NCBI RefSeq assembly: GCF_002251855.1
Contig: NZ_NOXW01000020.1
Location: 744,001 to 808,000 of the forward strand
Direction of reading: 5' to 3'
From: Rhodoferax sp. TH121
GTDB taxonomy: Bacteria; Pseudomonadota; Gammaproteobacteria; Burkholderiales; Burkholderiaceae_C
DNA length: 64,000 nt
Made by a program: the position numbers and the translations under genes. Of this stretch, positions 17,391 through 26,711 are shown piece after piece. A model generated the notes under the pieces. It made no database searches, was not told where the DNA came from, and saw nothing but the letters and a program-made list of their open reading frames with translations. Position 1 is the first letter of the stretch, and every line of letters starts with the position of its first letter.

Positions 17391-18149
17391 ATGAAAGTGG
17401 GATTGATCGGATACGGCAAGGCGGGCAGCGCAGTGGCCCAGGTGTTGAGTGAAGACCCGCGCTACGCGCTGCAGTGGATTGCCACGCGCAGCGGTACTCC
17501 AGCTGCGGTAACGCTGGGTGACGCCCGTGTTCCCGTCACCGCGTTGTCCAAAGACAGCCTGGCGGACTGGCTGGACCAGCACCCGGTGGATGCTTTGGTG
17601 GATTTTTCGAACGCGGCATCGGCGGCTATTTACGCAGATGAAGTGGCGCGCCGCAGGCTGATGCTGGTTACGGCCATTTCGTCCTACGACGACGCGCAGC
17701 TGGCGGCCATCCGTGCACTGGGAACACACACGCGGGTGCTGTGTTCGCCCAACATCACCGTGGGTATCAACTTTTTGATCATGGCCGCGCGCCTGCTGCG
17801 CGAGATTGCGCCGTTCGCCGATGTGGAGATTTTGGAGCAGCATTTTCGGGACAAACCGGAGGTGTCTGGCACGGCCAAAAAGATTGCCGAGAGCTTGGAC
17901 GTGGGCGGCGACAAAATCACGTCCATGCGCCTGGGGGGCATCGTGGGGCACCACGAGGTGATATTCGGTTTTCCGTACCAAACCGTGCGGCTCATTCACG
18001 ACTCCATCAAGCGGGAGGCCTTTGGTACCGGGGCTGCGTTTGCCCTGAACGAATTGCGCCACTGTGCGCCCGGTTTTTACACCTTTGATGACTTGCTGAT
18101 GAAGCGGGTGCGTGCGCACTTGCTGACCGGCGCTGCTACAGCGGACTAG
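17391..18149 (+). CDS. DapB-like dihydrodipicolinate reductase family protein
   Basis: A 252-residue NAD(P)-dependent reductase-like protein. The Rossmann motif is MKVGLIGYGKAGSAVAQVL and the C-terminal domain carries EQHFRDKPEVSGTAKKI. Aligned with DapB, this keeps the catalytic His and Lys of the HHRHK motif (as HFRDK) and SGT. It has lost the Pro of APSGT, and the second His is Phe. It is therefore probably a paralogue or variant rather than the housekeeping lysine-pathway DapB. The ATG at 17391 follows a GAGGAGA ribosome site. It is divergent from clcA and followed by a marR gene 59 bases downstream. Confidence 0.82.
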   Translation: MKVGLIGYGKAGSAVAQVLSEDPRYALQWIATRSGTPAAVTLGDARVPVTALSKDSLADWLDQHPVDALVDFSNAASAAIYADEVARRRLMLVTAISSYDDAQLAAIRALGTHTRVLCSPNITVGINFLIMAARLLREIAPFADVEILEQHFRDKPEVSGTAKKIAESLDVGGDKITSMRLGGIVGHHEVIFGFPYQTVRLIHDSIKREAFGTGAAFALNELRHCAPGFYTFDDLLMKRVRAHLLTGAATAD

Positions 18150-18208
18150 CCGCTCTGTGGCGAGGGGGCGATTTATGATGCGGGCACCTTCCACAGCCCG
18201 GTGTGTTC

Positions 18209-18697
18209 ATGAAAGCCTCCCTGCCATCCACCAACCCTATCGACCCCGCCGCGCTGGCGCTGCGGCAATTTCGTGTGGTGTTCAATGCAGTCCGCACGCA
18301 TTTCAGGCAGGTAGAGACAGACACCGGTCTGGGCGGCGCCCAAGTCTGGGCGTTGAGTTTGATTCGGCAGCACCCCGGCTTGGGTGTGGGGGAAATTGCT
18401 ACCCGCATGGACATTCACCAGTCCACCGCCAGTAACCTGATCAAGGTGCTGCTGAAGAAAGAGCTGATCACCATGCTGAAGTCCGAACAGGACAAGCGTG
18501 TGGTGGAATTGCGTGTGACGCCCGAAGGCAAGAAAGCCTTGAAGAAAATGCCCGGCCCATTCGAAGGCGTGCTACCCGATGCCTTGCGGCAGCTGGACGA
18601 TGCAACCTTGAACAACCTGAACCGTGATCTGGCCAAGCTGGTGGTGTTGTTGGCGGCAGATGATGAGGCTGGCAACATCCCGCTGGCGCATCTATAG
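18209..18697 (+). CDS. MarR-family transcriptional regulator
   Basis: A 162-residue winged-helix regulator: VWALSLIRQHPGLGVGEIAT, then IHQSTASNLIKVLLKKELI as the recognition region and a wing at SEQDKRVVELRVTPEGKKAL. ATG 18209 is preferred to the GTG six bases earlier. It lies directly after the dapB-like gene in the same direction and is the best local candidate to bind the paired palindromes at 17327-17363. Its 3' end overlaps the GGDEF relic by a few bases. Confidence 0.9.
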   Translation: MKASLPSTNPIDPAALALRQFRVVFNAVRTHFRQVETDTGLGGAQVWALSLIRQHPGLGVGEIATRMDIHQSTASNLIKVLLKKELITMLKSEQDKRVVELRVTPEGKKALKKMPGPFEGVLPDALRQLDDATLNNLNRDLAKLVVLLAADDEAGNIPLAHL

Positions 18698-19015
18698 GGT
18701 ACTGACGGTTCCGTACGCAAACAGCCTATACCGGTTTTTGCCTGCAATTTTGGCGTCGTACATGGCCTGGTCGGCCTGGCGTAGTAGATCGCCGGCAGAG
18801 CAAGGCTGGCCCGTGTAGATGGTGGCGCCCACGCTGGTGGTGCAGATGTGGGTGATATCCGATAGCTGGTAGGGACGGGCCAGACTGTCGATGATTTTTT
18901 GCATCACGGTTTCGACCCAGGCAGACGCGTGTGTCTCATGGTCTTGCTGGCTGTTCAGAATGACCACGAACTCGTCGCCTCCAAAACGTGCCACGGTGTC
19001 GGAGTCGCGCACACA
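18692..19015 (-). pseudogene. GGDEF diguanylate cyclase relic, 5' end deleted
   Basis: Only the C-terminal half of a GGDEF domain remains: CVRDSDTVARFGGDEFVV, then LLRQADQAMYDAKIAGKNRY. The motif GGDEF and an RxxD inhibitory-site motif (RDSD) are intact, but the N-terminal half of the catalytic domain and any sensor region are missing. Reading upstream past about 19012, the sequence becomes antisense to a LysR fragment. It is probably non-functional. The GGDEF domain of the gene at 22696 shows what a complete one looks like. Confidence 0.85.
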
Positions 19016-19430
19016 TGGCACCGAGGCGGTGCCGCTCTTGTCGGCTCCCCTGGCACCGGTGTGTGCCCCCTCGGTGGCCAGCCGGATCCACACCTTGCGT
19101 GATTTAGGGCGTGAAACCTTGCTGCGCTCGTACCGTGCGGACGAGTGGGGCGCTTGGTTCCAGGCGGCAGGGCTGGCGCCACCGCGGTTGACGGGCCCGA
19201 TGTTTGATTCCTCCCTGGTACTGGCCGATGCTGCTGCGCAGGGTGCTGGGGTGGCCTTGCTGCCGGTGCGTCTGTTCAGCCGCGACCTGCAGGGCGGACG
19301 CCTGGTGCGCTTGTTCGAGGCCCAGGTGGAGCTGGGCAGCTACTGGCTGACACGCCTGAAGACGCGACGCGAGTCCGATGCCATGCTGGCTTTTCGCAGC
19401 TGGTTGGTGCAGCGATGCCAGGTGCCGTAA
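19010..19430 (+). pseudogene. LysR-family regulator relic, 5' end deleted
   Basis: Encodes only the C-terminal part of a GcvA-type LysR effector domain: EAVPLLSAPLAPVCAPS, ETLLRSYRADEWGAWFQAAG, and GAGVALLPVRLFSRDL. The DNA-binding N-terminus and first part of the effector domain, about 180 residues, are absent. The fragment begins exactly where the GGDEF relic ends on the other strand, so both genes lost their 5' halves in one event. Confidence 0.85.
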
Positions 19431-19455
19431 CGCAGCTTGTCTACCCCGGCGCCAA

Positions 19456-20733
19456 TCAGGCGTTTTTGTGCGCCAGCCGGGCCAGCAAGTCGGCCGCTGT
19501 GTGCAGACCGCGGGTCGTCCGGTTCCACCATTGCGAGAAAGAGGCGCAGGACTGTTCGACGGTGGGAAACAGCGTTGGCTCGGGTGTGCAGGTGGCCCAC
19601 GGTACTAGCCAGTGGCTTAGGTGAGGCTCGGCCGTGCTGCGTACCGTGCGGGCGGCAGCCAAGGCTTGGCCTACGGCGGCCGCGTCGCCGTACCAGCAAA
19701 CTGGAGTGAGAGCCGCCATGCGGGTCCCCACAAAGCGCCAGCGTCGTTCGCTCCACGGCCTCGCACGGTGAAAGTCGCCCAGGTACAGCCCCAGTACAAG
19801 GGTGTCTGGTGCCAGATCGGCAGGTAGTTCACCCAGGCTCCAAGGGTGGACCAACCATACATCACGCCCCGCGACTTGTGTGGCATTTGGGGGCGTGGCA
19901 CCCAGCGCACTCGGCGGTTGGGTGTGTCGATCCGGCTCTGCGTGCAGTGCCACTGGTGGCACGTCTAGTGGCGGGGTTGCCAACGCCAGCGGGCCACGTG
20001 CCAAGAGGTCCAAGGCTTCGTAGGAGGTGTCGATGGCGCTGCCCGGGCTGTGCCAAGGCGGCGGGGCGAAGCGCGCTACGCTGTCGGCATTGAAGAGGTA
20101 AGGCTTGCTGCTGCCAGTGCCTGCCACCCATTGCCAGCTCAGGTGGTTGCTGGCCAGGTCGCCATCGAGCAGGTGGGCATACAGCCAGTCCGCGCCGGCC
20201 CGCCAATGCACCTTGCGCAGATGGACCACATAACTGGCCAGCCACATGCGCGCGTGGTTGTGCAAGGTGCCAGTGGCATAGAGGGTGTGTACCGCCATGT
20301 CCACGACCGGCACGCCGGTGCGGCCTTCGCGAACGTCGGCGGGCAACTCGGGAGTGTAGGCCTGCTCGGGCAGGGGGCCTTCGTGCAGGGAGCGGAAGAT
20401 ATCCGCGCCCCGGTGTTGCCAGACGTGGCGGTAAAACGCGCGCCAGCCCAGCTCGTAAACAAACTTGTGTTGAATGTCGATCGCGTGGACAGCGTTGACT
20501 GCGGTCAGCACCTCGGCCAAGCTGACAAAGCCATGGCTGATATACGGAGACAACCCGCTGACTGCGCCATCCAGCGCATTGCGGGTGCGGGCATAACGCT
20601 CTGGGTTCACCGCTCTTATCCGTTGGTGCGCGGCTGCCAATGTGGGCAACAGAGGGCCCGGATCGAACGCTGGCTCTGTGTCAACCGCAGGCAGGCCTTG
20701 GGCGGGGGCTCCGGTGTGGTGCATTCGCTTCAC
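19456..20733 (-). CDS. Photolyase-like protein with N-terminal FAD domain and novel C-terminal domain
   Basis: A 425-residue protein related to DNA photolyases but lacking the N-terminal antenna domain. It starts almost directly with the FAD-binding helical domain: TRNALDGAVSGLSPYISHGF, GRTGVPVVDMAVHTLYATG, TLHNHARMWLASYVVHL and LLDGDLASNHLSWQWVAGTG. After about residue 240 comes a linker and a roughly 150-residue C-terminal region (DVWLVHPWSLGELP, GLYLGDFHRARPWSERRWRF, SFSQWWNRTTRGL) that could be an alpha/beta module placed after, rather than before, the FAD domain. Activity is unknown; repair or a blue-light receptor role are both possible. It is convergent with the LysR relic; repeat copy D lies just upstream. 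Confidence 0.82.
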   Translation of the reverse strand: MKRMHHTGAPAQGLPAVDTEPAFDPGPLLPTLAAAHQRIRAVNPERYARTRNALDGAVSGLSPYISHGFVSLAEVLTAVNAVHAIDIQHKFVYELGWRAFYRHVWQHRGADIFRSLHEGPLPEQAYTPELPADVREGRTGVPVVDMAVHTLYATGTLHNHARMWLASYVVHLRKVHWRAGADWLYAHLLDGDLASNHLSWQWVAGTGSSKPYLFNADSVARFAPPPWHSPGSAIDTSYEALDLLARGPLALATPPLDVPPVALHAEPDRHTQPPSALGATPPNATQVAGRDVWLVHPWSLGELPADLAPDTLVLGLYLGDFHRARPWSERRWRFVGTRMAALTPVCWYGDAAAVGQALAAARTVRSTAEPHLSHWLVPWATCTPEPTLFPTVEQSCASFSQWWNRTTRGLHTAADLLARLAHKNA

Positions 20734-20752
20734 GGTGAATCACCTATGTCAG

Positions 20753-20804
20753 GATATTGCTACAAAATCAGGAGCTGCTTGCGCAGTATCTACAGGAATT
20801 TCGA
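20753..20804 (-). repeat. Dispersed 3'-end repeat, copy D
   Basis: On the minus strand: TAGATACTGCGCAAGCAGC followed by a GCTC...GTAGC stem. It begins at the base after the stop of the DMT transporter gene and runs in its direction. CTGC-GCAA-GCAG is intact. Confidence 0.85.
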
Positions 20805-21722
20805 CTACTTTTCTTGTGTAACCCACCAGATGCCAACGCTGACCAGCAGCAGTGCCACAAGGTACTTCCACTCCAGCAGGGACTCGCCCAGAAACAGCGC
20901 CGACAGGCAGGCGCCAAACACGGGAATCAGAAAGTTGTAGACCGCTACGGTGCTGACCCGGTTGTATTTGAGCAGCACGCCCCACAGGGCAAACGCGACG
21001 GCCGATAGCAGTGCCATGTAGACCAGCAGCAGGCTGGGCGCGAGCGTGAACGCTGCAATGTGGCCGCCTGCGACCCAGCCAATCAGCACCAGCACCACGC
21101 CGCCGATGCCAAGCTGGTAGCCGGTCATGACGACCGAGTCCATGCCCTGGGAGATGCGCTTGCCGTACAGGGACGCGGAGGACAGCACCAACGCGGCCAG
21201 CACGATGAAGCCTTCCCCAAGCAGCGTGAATTCACCCTCGGTAGCCGCGCCGCCCAGCAGTCCGCCGATGTTTACCGCCAGCACCCCGGCAAAGCCCAAC
21301 GCGCACCCCAGCAGCTTGCGCCAGGTGAGGGTGTCGTTGTGGTACACAAAATGCGCCAGAAGCACGCTGAAGAACACGCCAGATGCATTGAGGATGGATC
21401 CTTTGACTCCCGTGGTGTGAGCCAGGCCGATGTAGAAAAAGATGTACTGCAGCGTGGTCTGCAAGACCCCCAGCAGTGCGACCTGGCCGGTCTGTGCGCG
21501 CGGCAGCAAGAGCGCTTTGCCAGACAGTTTTGCAAATACCAGCAGCAAGAGCCCGGCGCCGACAAAGCGGTAGCCGGCAAATAGCATTTGTTCGGCAAGG
21601 TCACCGCGGCCGATCTCTAGCAGTGCGTAACCTTGCTTGATGGCGGGGTAGGCACTACCCCAGAGCAGACAGCACAGGCCTGCGAGAACAAAAACGGTGC
21701 GTGGACGGGTAAAAAAAGACAC
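20805..21722 (-). CDS. DMT-superfamily (EamA) transporter
   Basis: A 305-residue inner-membrane protein with about ten hydrophobic helices and two EamA repeats. The first opens FVLAGLCCLLWGSAYPAIKQ and the second includes GFIVLAALVLSSASLYGKR and FLIPVFGACLSALFLGESL. Family members export amino acids or other metabolites; the substrate is unknown. It lies just downstream of the acyltransferase gene on the same strand, 25 bases apart. Confidence 0.9.
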   Translation of the reverse strand: MSFFTRPRTVFVLAGLCCLLWGSAYPAIKQGYALLEIGRGDLAEQMLFAGYRFVGAGLLLLVFAKLSGKALLLPRAQTGQVALLGVLQTTLQYIFFYIGLAHTTGVKGSILNASGVFFSVLLAHFVYHNDTLTWRKLLGCALGFAGVLAVNIGGLLGGAATEGEFTLLGEGFIVLAALVLSSASLYGKRISQGMDSVVMTGYQLGIGGVVLVLIGWVAGGHIAAFTLAPSLLLVYMALLSAVAFALWGVLLKYNRVSTVAVYNFLIPVFGACLSALFLGESLLEWKYLVALLLVSVGIWWVTQEK

Positions 21723-21747
21723 GGCGGTAAAAAGAAGCGTGCGCGGC

Positions 21748-22689
21748 TTAGCCGTGCACGGAAGTGGAAGAAGTGTCAGCCGCTGAAGGCGCTACGTCTG
21801 CTTGGTGCAGGGCAGCGAGTTGGCTGTCCTTCGCGCGCCAGAGCTCGGCTACCCAGGCGGAGAAGTCGGCGCGGAATTTTGGGTCTTGCCCGTAGTCGCC
21901 GCCCACGAGCCTGGGCGGAACGGGGATGGCGTGCACGCGCACCACCACGCGGTGCACCTTGCCGCAGAGAAACCCCCAGAACGTGGGAACGCCTTCGGGG
22001 TAGTAAATCGTTACGTCCAGAATGGACTGGAATTTGTCCCCCATGGCCTGCAGTGCCAGTGCCAAGCCACCGGCTTTGGGTTTGAGCAGGTACTGGTAGG
22101 GCGATTGCTGCTGGGCGTGTTTGGCTGTGGTGAAGCGGGTGCCTTCCAGAAAGTTCATCACGCTGGTCGGTATAAGGGAGAACTTGGCGCAGGCCTTGCG
22201 GGTGGTTTCCTGGTCCTTGCCGCGCATCTCGGGGTGCTTTTTGAGGAAGGCTTCGCTGTGGCGGCGCATGAAGGGGAATTCGAGCGCCCACCACGCCAGA
22301 CCCATGATGGGCACCCAGATGAGCTGCTGCTTGAGGAAAAACTTAAGCAGTGGAATCCGGCGGTTCAGCAGATGCTGCAGGGCAAAGATGTCCACCCAGG
22401 ACTGGTGGTTGCTGCTCACCATGTACCAGCTGTGCGGCTCCAGCCCGTCAATGCCCTGCACATCCCACACGGTGCGCTGGGTCAGGCGCATCCAGCCGCT
22501 GTTGCAGCTTATCCAGCCTTCGGCAATCGACAGAATGACAGGGTCCAGCGCCAGACGTACGGCCCTGAAGGGCAGCACCAGTTTGACGGCGGCCAACACA
22601 AATAGTAGTGGCACCCAGCACAGGATGTTGAGCAGCAGCAGGGTAAATGCAAGGGCCCCCAAAAGGGGCGCAGGCAGGAAGTTCAGCAT
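21748..22689 (-). CDS. Membrane acyltransferase (YihG/PlsC family)
   Basis: A 313-residue acyltransferase with an N-terminal membrane helix (LLGALAFTLLLLNILCW). The PlsC motif I NHQSWVD carries the HX4D catalytic pair, and EGTRFT is motif III. Length and the flanking LKFFLKQQLIWVPIMGLAWW segment match YihG-type 1-acyl-glycerol-3-phosphate acyltransferases of the inner membrane. The expected role is phosphatidic acid synthesis or acyl-chain remodelling. It is followed by the DMT transporter and preceded by the GGDEF gene, all on the minus strand. Confidence 0.9.
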   Translation of the reverse strand: MLNFLPAPLLGALAFTLLLLNILCWVPLLFVLAAVKLVLPFRAVRLALDPVILSIAEGWISCNSGWMRLTQRTVWDVQGIDGLEPHSWYMVSSNHQSWVDIFALQHLLNRRIPLLKFFLKQQLIWVPIMGLAWWALEFPFMRRHSEAFLKKHPEMRGKDQETTRKACAKFSLIPTSVMNFLEGTRFTTAKHAQQQSPYQYLLKPKAGGLALALQAMGDKFQSILDVTIYYPEGVPTFWGFLCGKVHRVVVRVHAIPVPPRLVGGDYGQDPKFRADFSAWVAELWRAKDSQLAALHQADVAPSAADTSSTSVHG

Positions 22690-22695
22690 GGATTC

Positions 22696-24741
22696 TCAGG
22701 GTTCAAAGAAACACAGCGTGTTTCTGCCACGGGCCTTGGCCTGGTACATGGCGGTATCGGCTTGTTTCAACAGCTCACTGGGGGCAGCGCTTTCGCCTTT
22801 GAACAGTGTAATGCCGATGCTGGGGGTCGTGGTGTGTAGGGTTTGTTTGAGCGCGTACGGCTCATTCAGGCTGGCCAGGATTTTGTGACCCACCGTGGTA
22901 GCGTGCAGGCGCGCCTCCTCAAAGTCTGGACTGAGGTCCTGGATCAGCACCACAAACTCGTCGCCACCCAGTCGCGCCACCGTGTCCACTGCGCGGATGC
23001 TTTGCTGCAGGCGCCGAGCCACCTCTTGCAGCAGCAGGTCGCCCACATCGTGGCCATGCGTGTCGTTGAGCTGCTTGAACTGGTCCAGGTCGAGGAACAT
23101 CAGCGCCCCGTGTTCGCCTTTGCGTTGGCTGGCGCCCATGGCTTGCTGCAGTCGGTCGGTCAGCAGGCGGCGGTTGGGCAGGCCAGTCAGCGTGTCGTGG
23201 AAGGCGAGGTGGCGTATCGCTTCCTCGGCGCTCTTGCGTTCGCTGATGTCTCGGGCAATGGCAATAAACCGCTCTTCCTCGCCCGGAACCGTGGGTTTGC
23301 GTACCACGGACAATTCAAACCACAGCTTGCCGGCGGGCAGCTCCAGGCTGTACTGCTTGCCGTGGGAACCCCCGGTTGTTCGGGCTTCCTGCAGGGCTGA
23401 CATACAGGCGTCAGCTGCATCCTTGGGCAGCACCTCATTGACCGTACAACCCATCAGTACTTCCGGAGCGTGTGCCAGCAAGGCTGTGTTGCGGCTATGT
23501 ACTGCGCGGTAATGTCCTGCTGCGCTGAATTCAAACAACAGATCTGGCATGGCGGTCAGCGTGGCTTGCAATTCCGCCTGGGTGGCGTGCAGCTGCGCCT
23601 CGGCCTGCTTGCGGCCGGAGATGTCCATCAGTGTGCCCACCATCCGCTGTGGCGCGCCGTCTTTGCTGAATTGCACCACTTTGCCCCGGCTGCTGAGCCA
23701 CATCCAGCGCCCATCGGTGTGGCGCGCGCGGTATTCAGCCTGGTAGGCCGGGGCGGCACCGGTCAGGTGGGCGCGCATGGCCTGCATGGCGGAGGCCAGA
23801 TCATCCGGGTGGACCAAGTGGCCCCAAGCACGGGCCTGCTCACTTTCTTTAGGATCTCGGCCCAGCATTTGGCAGGCGCGCTCGTCCAGGTAGTAGCCGC
23901 GTTCACTGGTCAGGTCGTGGTCCCACCGGCCCAGGTCGGCGCCCATGATGGCCAGCTCCAACTGCTCGGTGGTGTCGCGCAGCAGAGCCTCGGCCACCTT
24001 GCGCTCCTGAATGTTGCGGGCAACGCCCAGCACACCAATGATGTGTCCTTGTCCGTCGCGCATGGGGGTTTTGGTGACCTCGAACAGGTCCCCGTGCGGG
24101 TTGATTTGGGTGGGGGTGTTGTCTTCGAAGGTGACGGCCTTGCCGGCCTGGATGGCCCACCGGTCCGAGGCGGTAAATATTTCCACCACTTGGTCGTCGA
24201 GCCAGTGTGCGTCACGCGTGCCAATAATGTCCTCAGGGGGAACACCCAGTGTGGCGGCAAAAGCGTCGTTGCAGATCAGGTAGACGCCGTCGATGTCTTT
24301 GAGCCACACTTGGAAGGGAATAGTGAGCAACAGGTTGCGCAACAGGGCTTCGTTTTTGCGCAATGCGGCGCGTGAGGCGCGTTCAGCCGTGATGTCCTCC
24401 ACGGTGCCCTCGTAGAACAGCAGTGTGCCCTGTTCGTCGCGCACAGCGTGCGCATGTTCACGCACCCACATGGTCTGACCCGTTTTGAGCCGGGCCATCT
24501 CGGATACAAAGTTGGTGACTTGTCCGTGCTCGTGCATGAGCTCGGCAAATCGCTCGCGCCGCTGTGGTTGGATGTAGGGGTTGCGGTGCGCCTCAGGATC
24601 GGCCTGCATCTCCTCTTGGCTCTTATAGCCATTGAGCCGCAGGAAGGCCATGTTCACCTGCAGCAATTTTCCCTCTGGGCTACTGCGGTACGCCCCGATT
24701 GGCAGCTGCTCAAAGAGGCTGGAGCTTGCGCTGGTGGGCAT
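22696..24741 (-). CDS. Multi-PAS diguanylate cyclase
   Basis: A 681-residue sensor enzyme that should make cyclic di-GMP. Four PAS/PAC units can be traced from LPIGAYRSSPEGKLLQVNMA through VYLICNDAFAATLGVPPEDI, a third around LGRWDHDLTSERGYYLDERA, and a fourth before the catalytic domain. The GGDEF domain begins HDTLTGLPNRRLLTDRL, with the intact active loop ARLGGDEFVVL and an RxxD allosteric site (RAVD). There is no EAL domain and no transmembrane helix, so it senses cytoplasmic signals. It ends 6 bases before the acyltransferase gene. Confidence 0.93.
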   Translation of the reverse strand: MPTSASSSLFEQLPIGAYRSSPEGKLLQVNMAFLRLNGYKSQEEMQADPEAHRNPYIQPQRRERFAELMHEHGQVTNFVSEMARLKTGQTMWVREHAHAVRDEQGTLLFYEGTVEDITAERASRAALRKNEALLRNLLLTIPFQVWLKDIDGVYLICNDAFAATLGVPPEDIIGTRDAHWLDDQVVEIFTASDRWAIQAGKAVTFEDNTPTQINPHGDLFEVTKTPMRDGQGHIIGVLGVARNIQERKVAEALLRDTTEQLELAIMGADLGRWDHDLTSERGYYLDERACQMLGRDPKESEQARAWGHLVHPDDLASAMQAMRAHLTGAAPAYQAEYRARHTDGRWMWLSSRGKVVQFSKDGAPQRMVGTLMDISGRKQAEAQLHATQAELQATLTAMPDLLFEFSAAGHYRAVHSRNTALLAHAPEVLMGCTVNEVLPKDAADACMSALQEARTTGGSHGKQYSLELPAGKLWFELSVVRKPTVPGEEERFIAIARDISERKSAEEAIRHLAFHDTLTGLPNRRLLTDRLQQAMGASQRKGEHGALMFLDLDQFKQLNDTHGHDVGDLLLQEVARRLQQSIRAVDTVARLGGDEFVVLIQDLSPDFEEARLHATTVGHKILASLNEPYALKQTLHTTTPSIGITLFKGESAAPSELLKQADTAMYQAKARGRNTLCFFEP

Positions 24742-24760
24742 GGGCGGAGGCCCTCTGGCT

Positions 24761-25537
24761 CTACTTCAGGCTGCCGGACAAAAACTGGGCCAAACGTTCG
24801 CTCTTGGGGCGTGCCAGTACTTCGGTCGGATGGCCTTCCTCTTCTACCTGGCCCTTGTGCAAAAAGACCAGGTGGTTGGCTACTTCGCGGGCAAAGCCCA
24901 TTTCATGGGTGACCACCACCATGGTGCGGCCTTCCTGGGCCAGATTTTTCATAACCTTGAGCACTTCGGACACCAGTTCGGGATCGAGTGCGCTGGTCGG
25001 CTCATCAAACAGCATGACTTCGGGTTCCACGGCGAGCGCACGCGCAATCGCCACGCGTTGCTGCTGGCCACCGCTCATGTGGGCTGGGTAGCGGTCTTCC
25101 ACACCCGACAAGCCCACCTTGGTGAGGTACTTGCGGGCCGTCTCTACTGCCTGTTCTTTGGGTATGCCCAGCACATGTACCGGGACTTCGATGATGTTCT
25201 GCAGCACCGTCATGTGGGCCCAAAGGTTGAAATGCTGAAACACCATGGCCAGTTTGGTGCGCAGGCGCTGCAGTTGCTTGGGGTCTTTCGCTTGAAGTTC
25301 ACCCTTGGTGTCAGGGTGCAGCAGCAGTTCTTCCCCTGCGACGTGGATGCGGCCCTGGTGAGGCTTTTCCAGCATGTTGATGCAGCGAAGGAAGGTGCTT
25401 TTGCCGGAGCCAGAGCTGCCGATGATGCTAATCACATCACCTGCATGGGCTGTTAAGGAAACACCTTTGAGCACTTCGTTGCTGCCAAAGCGCTTGTGGA
25501 TGTTTTCGACCTGGAGTTTGAGGGGCTTGGTAGTCAT
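24761..25537 (-). CDS. aotP: Basic amino-acid ABC transporter ATPase (AotP/HisP)
   Basis: A 258-residue ATP-binding subunit starting [20 protein letters not shown]. Walker A is [11 protein letters not shown], the signature [15 protein letters not shown], and Walker [13 protein letters not shown], as in the polar amino-acid importer subfamily of HisP. It is the last gene of a five-gene operon (binding protein, two permeases, M14-like protein, ATPase). That order matches aotJQMOP, the arginine/ornithine importer of pseudomonads. The start at 25537 is chosen over an upstream in-frame ATG lacking homology. Confidence 0.92.
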   Translation of the reverse strand: MTTKPLKLQVENIHKRFGSNEVLKGVSLTAHAGDVISIIGSSGSGKSTFLRCINMLEKPHQGRIHVAGEELLLHPDTKGELQAKDPKQLQRLRTKLAMVFQHFNLWAHMTVLQNIIEVPVHVLGIPKEQAVETARKYLTKVGLSGVEDRYPAHMSGGQQQRVAIARALAVEPEVMLFDEPTSALDPELVSEVLKVMKNLAQEGRTMVVVTHEMGFAREVANHLVFLHKGQVEEEGHPTEVLARPKSERLAQFLSGSLK

Positions 25538-25574
25538 GGTGCAAACGGGGGCGTAAGGTGGCGATGCTGCGGGC

Positions 25575-26705
25575 TTATGCTCCCAGCAGTTCGCCAGTTC
25601 GGAAGGGGGTGGCACCGGCTATCTTGCCGATTTCGGCGCCGGAAAGGGCGTAACGATCGCGCACGCGGGCATAGAAGATGCCATCGACACCAGCCACCAC
25701 GCGGTGGGTGGTATTGGCGATCGGATCAATTACGTCGGCCACCAAATCACCCACGCGCAGCGCCTGGCCAACGTCGGCCAGGTAGACCACTACGCCTGGC
25801 ACCGGGGTACGCAGGGTCTCTGAGCCTGCCAAAGGCGTTGCCGGGCAGAGGGCAGCTGGAATCAATGGTGGTTGTGAGCAGGCCAGCACCTGGATGTGCT
25901 GCAAGAAAGCCCGGACCGCTTGCGCATCCTCTTGGGCCCAGGCGTGGGTGACATCGGCTTCGCCGCGCAACTCGATGGTGGTGCTGTTGCAGCCCTGCGG
26001 CAGGGGCGCAGAAATACCCTCAGCGCGCAGGGCTTCCGCAAGTTGCCACCAAGCGCCTGACAAACATTCGTCGAACGGGCCACTGCCCGAGTTTTTGGCC
26101 AGCAGGATGGCGCGGGCCTTGAGCAGATGGGCCAAGGGCGCCAGCTGGGGCCAGCAGGGTTCCTCGGTATAAAAATGCATCACGCCTTCGCAGTCGCAGT
26201 GCAGGTCCAGCACGTAGTCGGCGTCATGGGCCAAGATCAGCAGCGTGCGGCGCAGGCTTTGCAGTTCGGTGCCGGGTTGCCACTGGCGCAGGTAGGCGGC
26301 CATGGCACGGCGGACTGTGGCCACGTTCTCAGCGGCATCCGGCCCTATCAGGGCCTTGATTTCCTGGAACACAGCCTTGGCCATGTCCGGGTAGTGGCGG
26401 TTGAAATTTTCGCTGCTGGCCAGCTCAAAGCGGCCCATCGGCTTGTGGTCCACGCGCTGGGCCAGGCCAATTGGATTGGCCACGGGGACCAGGATGACTT
26501 CTCCCTGAATCTGGCCGGCCGCGTCTGCAGCATCTAGCAAAGACCGCAGGTGGTGGGCCACTAGCATGCCTGGCAGCTCTTCGGCGTGCAGGCTCGCTTG
26601 GATGTAGACCTTGGGGCCCTGGCCCCGCGTTCCGTAGTGAAAGCTGCTCAGGCTGCGGTGGCTGCCCAGGCTGTTGGAGAGCAAGGGGTGGTCAATGCGT
26701 TGCAT
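25575..26705 (-). CDS. aotO: Succinylglutamate desuccinylase/aspartoacylase-family protein (AotO-like)
   Basis: A 376-residue member of the M14-related AstE/AspA family. The zinc ligands are recognisable as HxxE in [10 protein letters not shown] near residue 40 and a later His in DLHCDCEGV, with ELRGEADVT toward the active site. A C-terminal domain carries the lipoyl-like [20 protein letters not shown]. Its place between the permeases and ATPase of a basic amino-acid importer is that of AotO, whose role is not established; deacylation of an imported N-acyl amino acid is plausible. Confidence 0.87.
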   Translation of the reverse strand: MQRIDHPLLSNSLGSHRSLSSFHYGTRGQGPKVYIQASLHAEELPGMLVAHHLRSLLDAADAAGQIQGEVILVPVANPIGLAQRVDHKPMGRFELASSENFNRHYPDMAKAVFQEIKALIGPDAAENVATVRRAMAAYLRQWQPGTELQSLRRTLLILAHDADYVLDLHCDCEGVMHFYTEEPCWPQLAPLAHLLKARAILLAKNSGSGPFDECLSGAWWQLAEALRAEGISAPLPQGCNSTTIELRGEADVTHAWAQEDAQAVRAFLQHIQVLACSQPPLIPAALCPATPLAGSETLRTPVPGVVVYLADVGQALRVGDLVADVIDPIANTTHRVVAGVDGIFYARVRDRYALSGAEIGKIAGATPFRTGELLGA

Positions 26706-26711
26706 GGCGGT

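Noticed and set aside
17283..18194. Possible 304-residue N-terminal extension of ClcA
   Set aside because: It lies antisense to the dapB-like gene and through the A/T-rich divergent promoter; ClC proteins do not have such an extension.
18692..19430. Insertion-sequence cause for the relic junction
   Set aside because: No transposase fragment, terminal inverted repeats or target duplication seen around 19012; a simple deletion explains the data.
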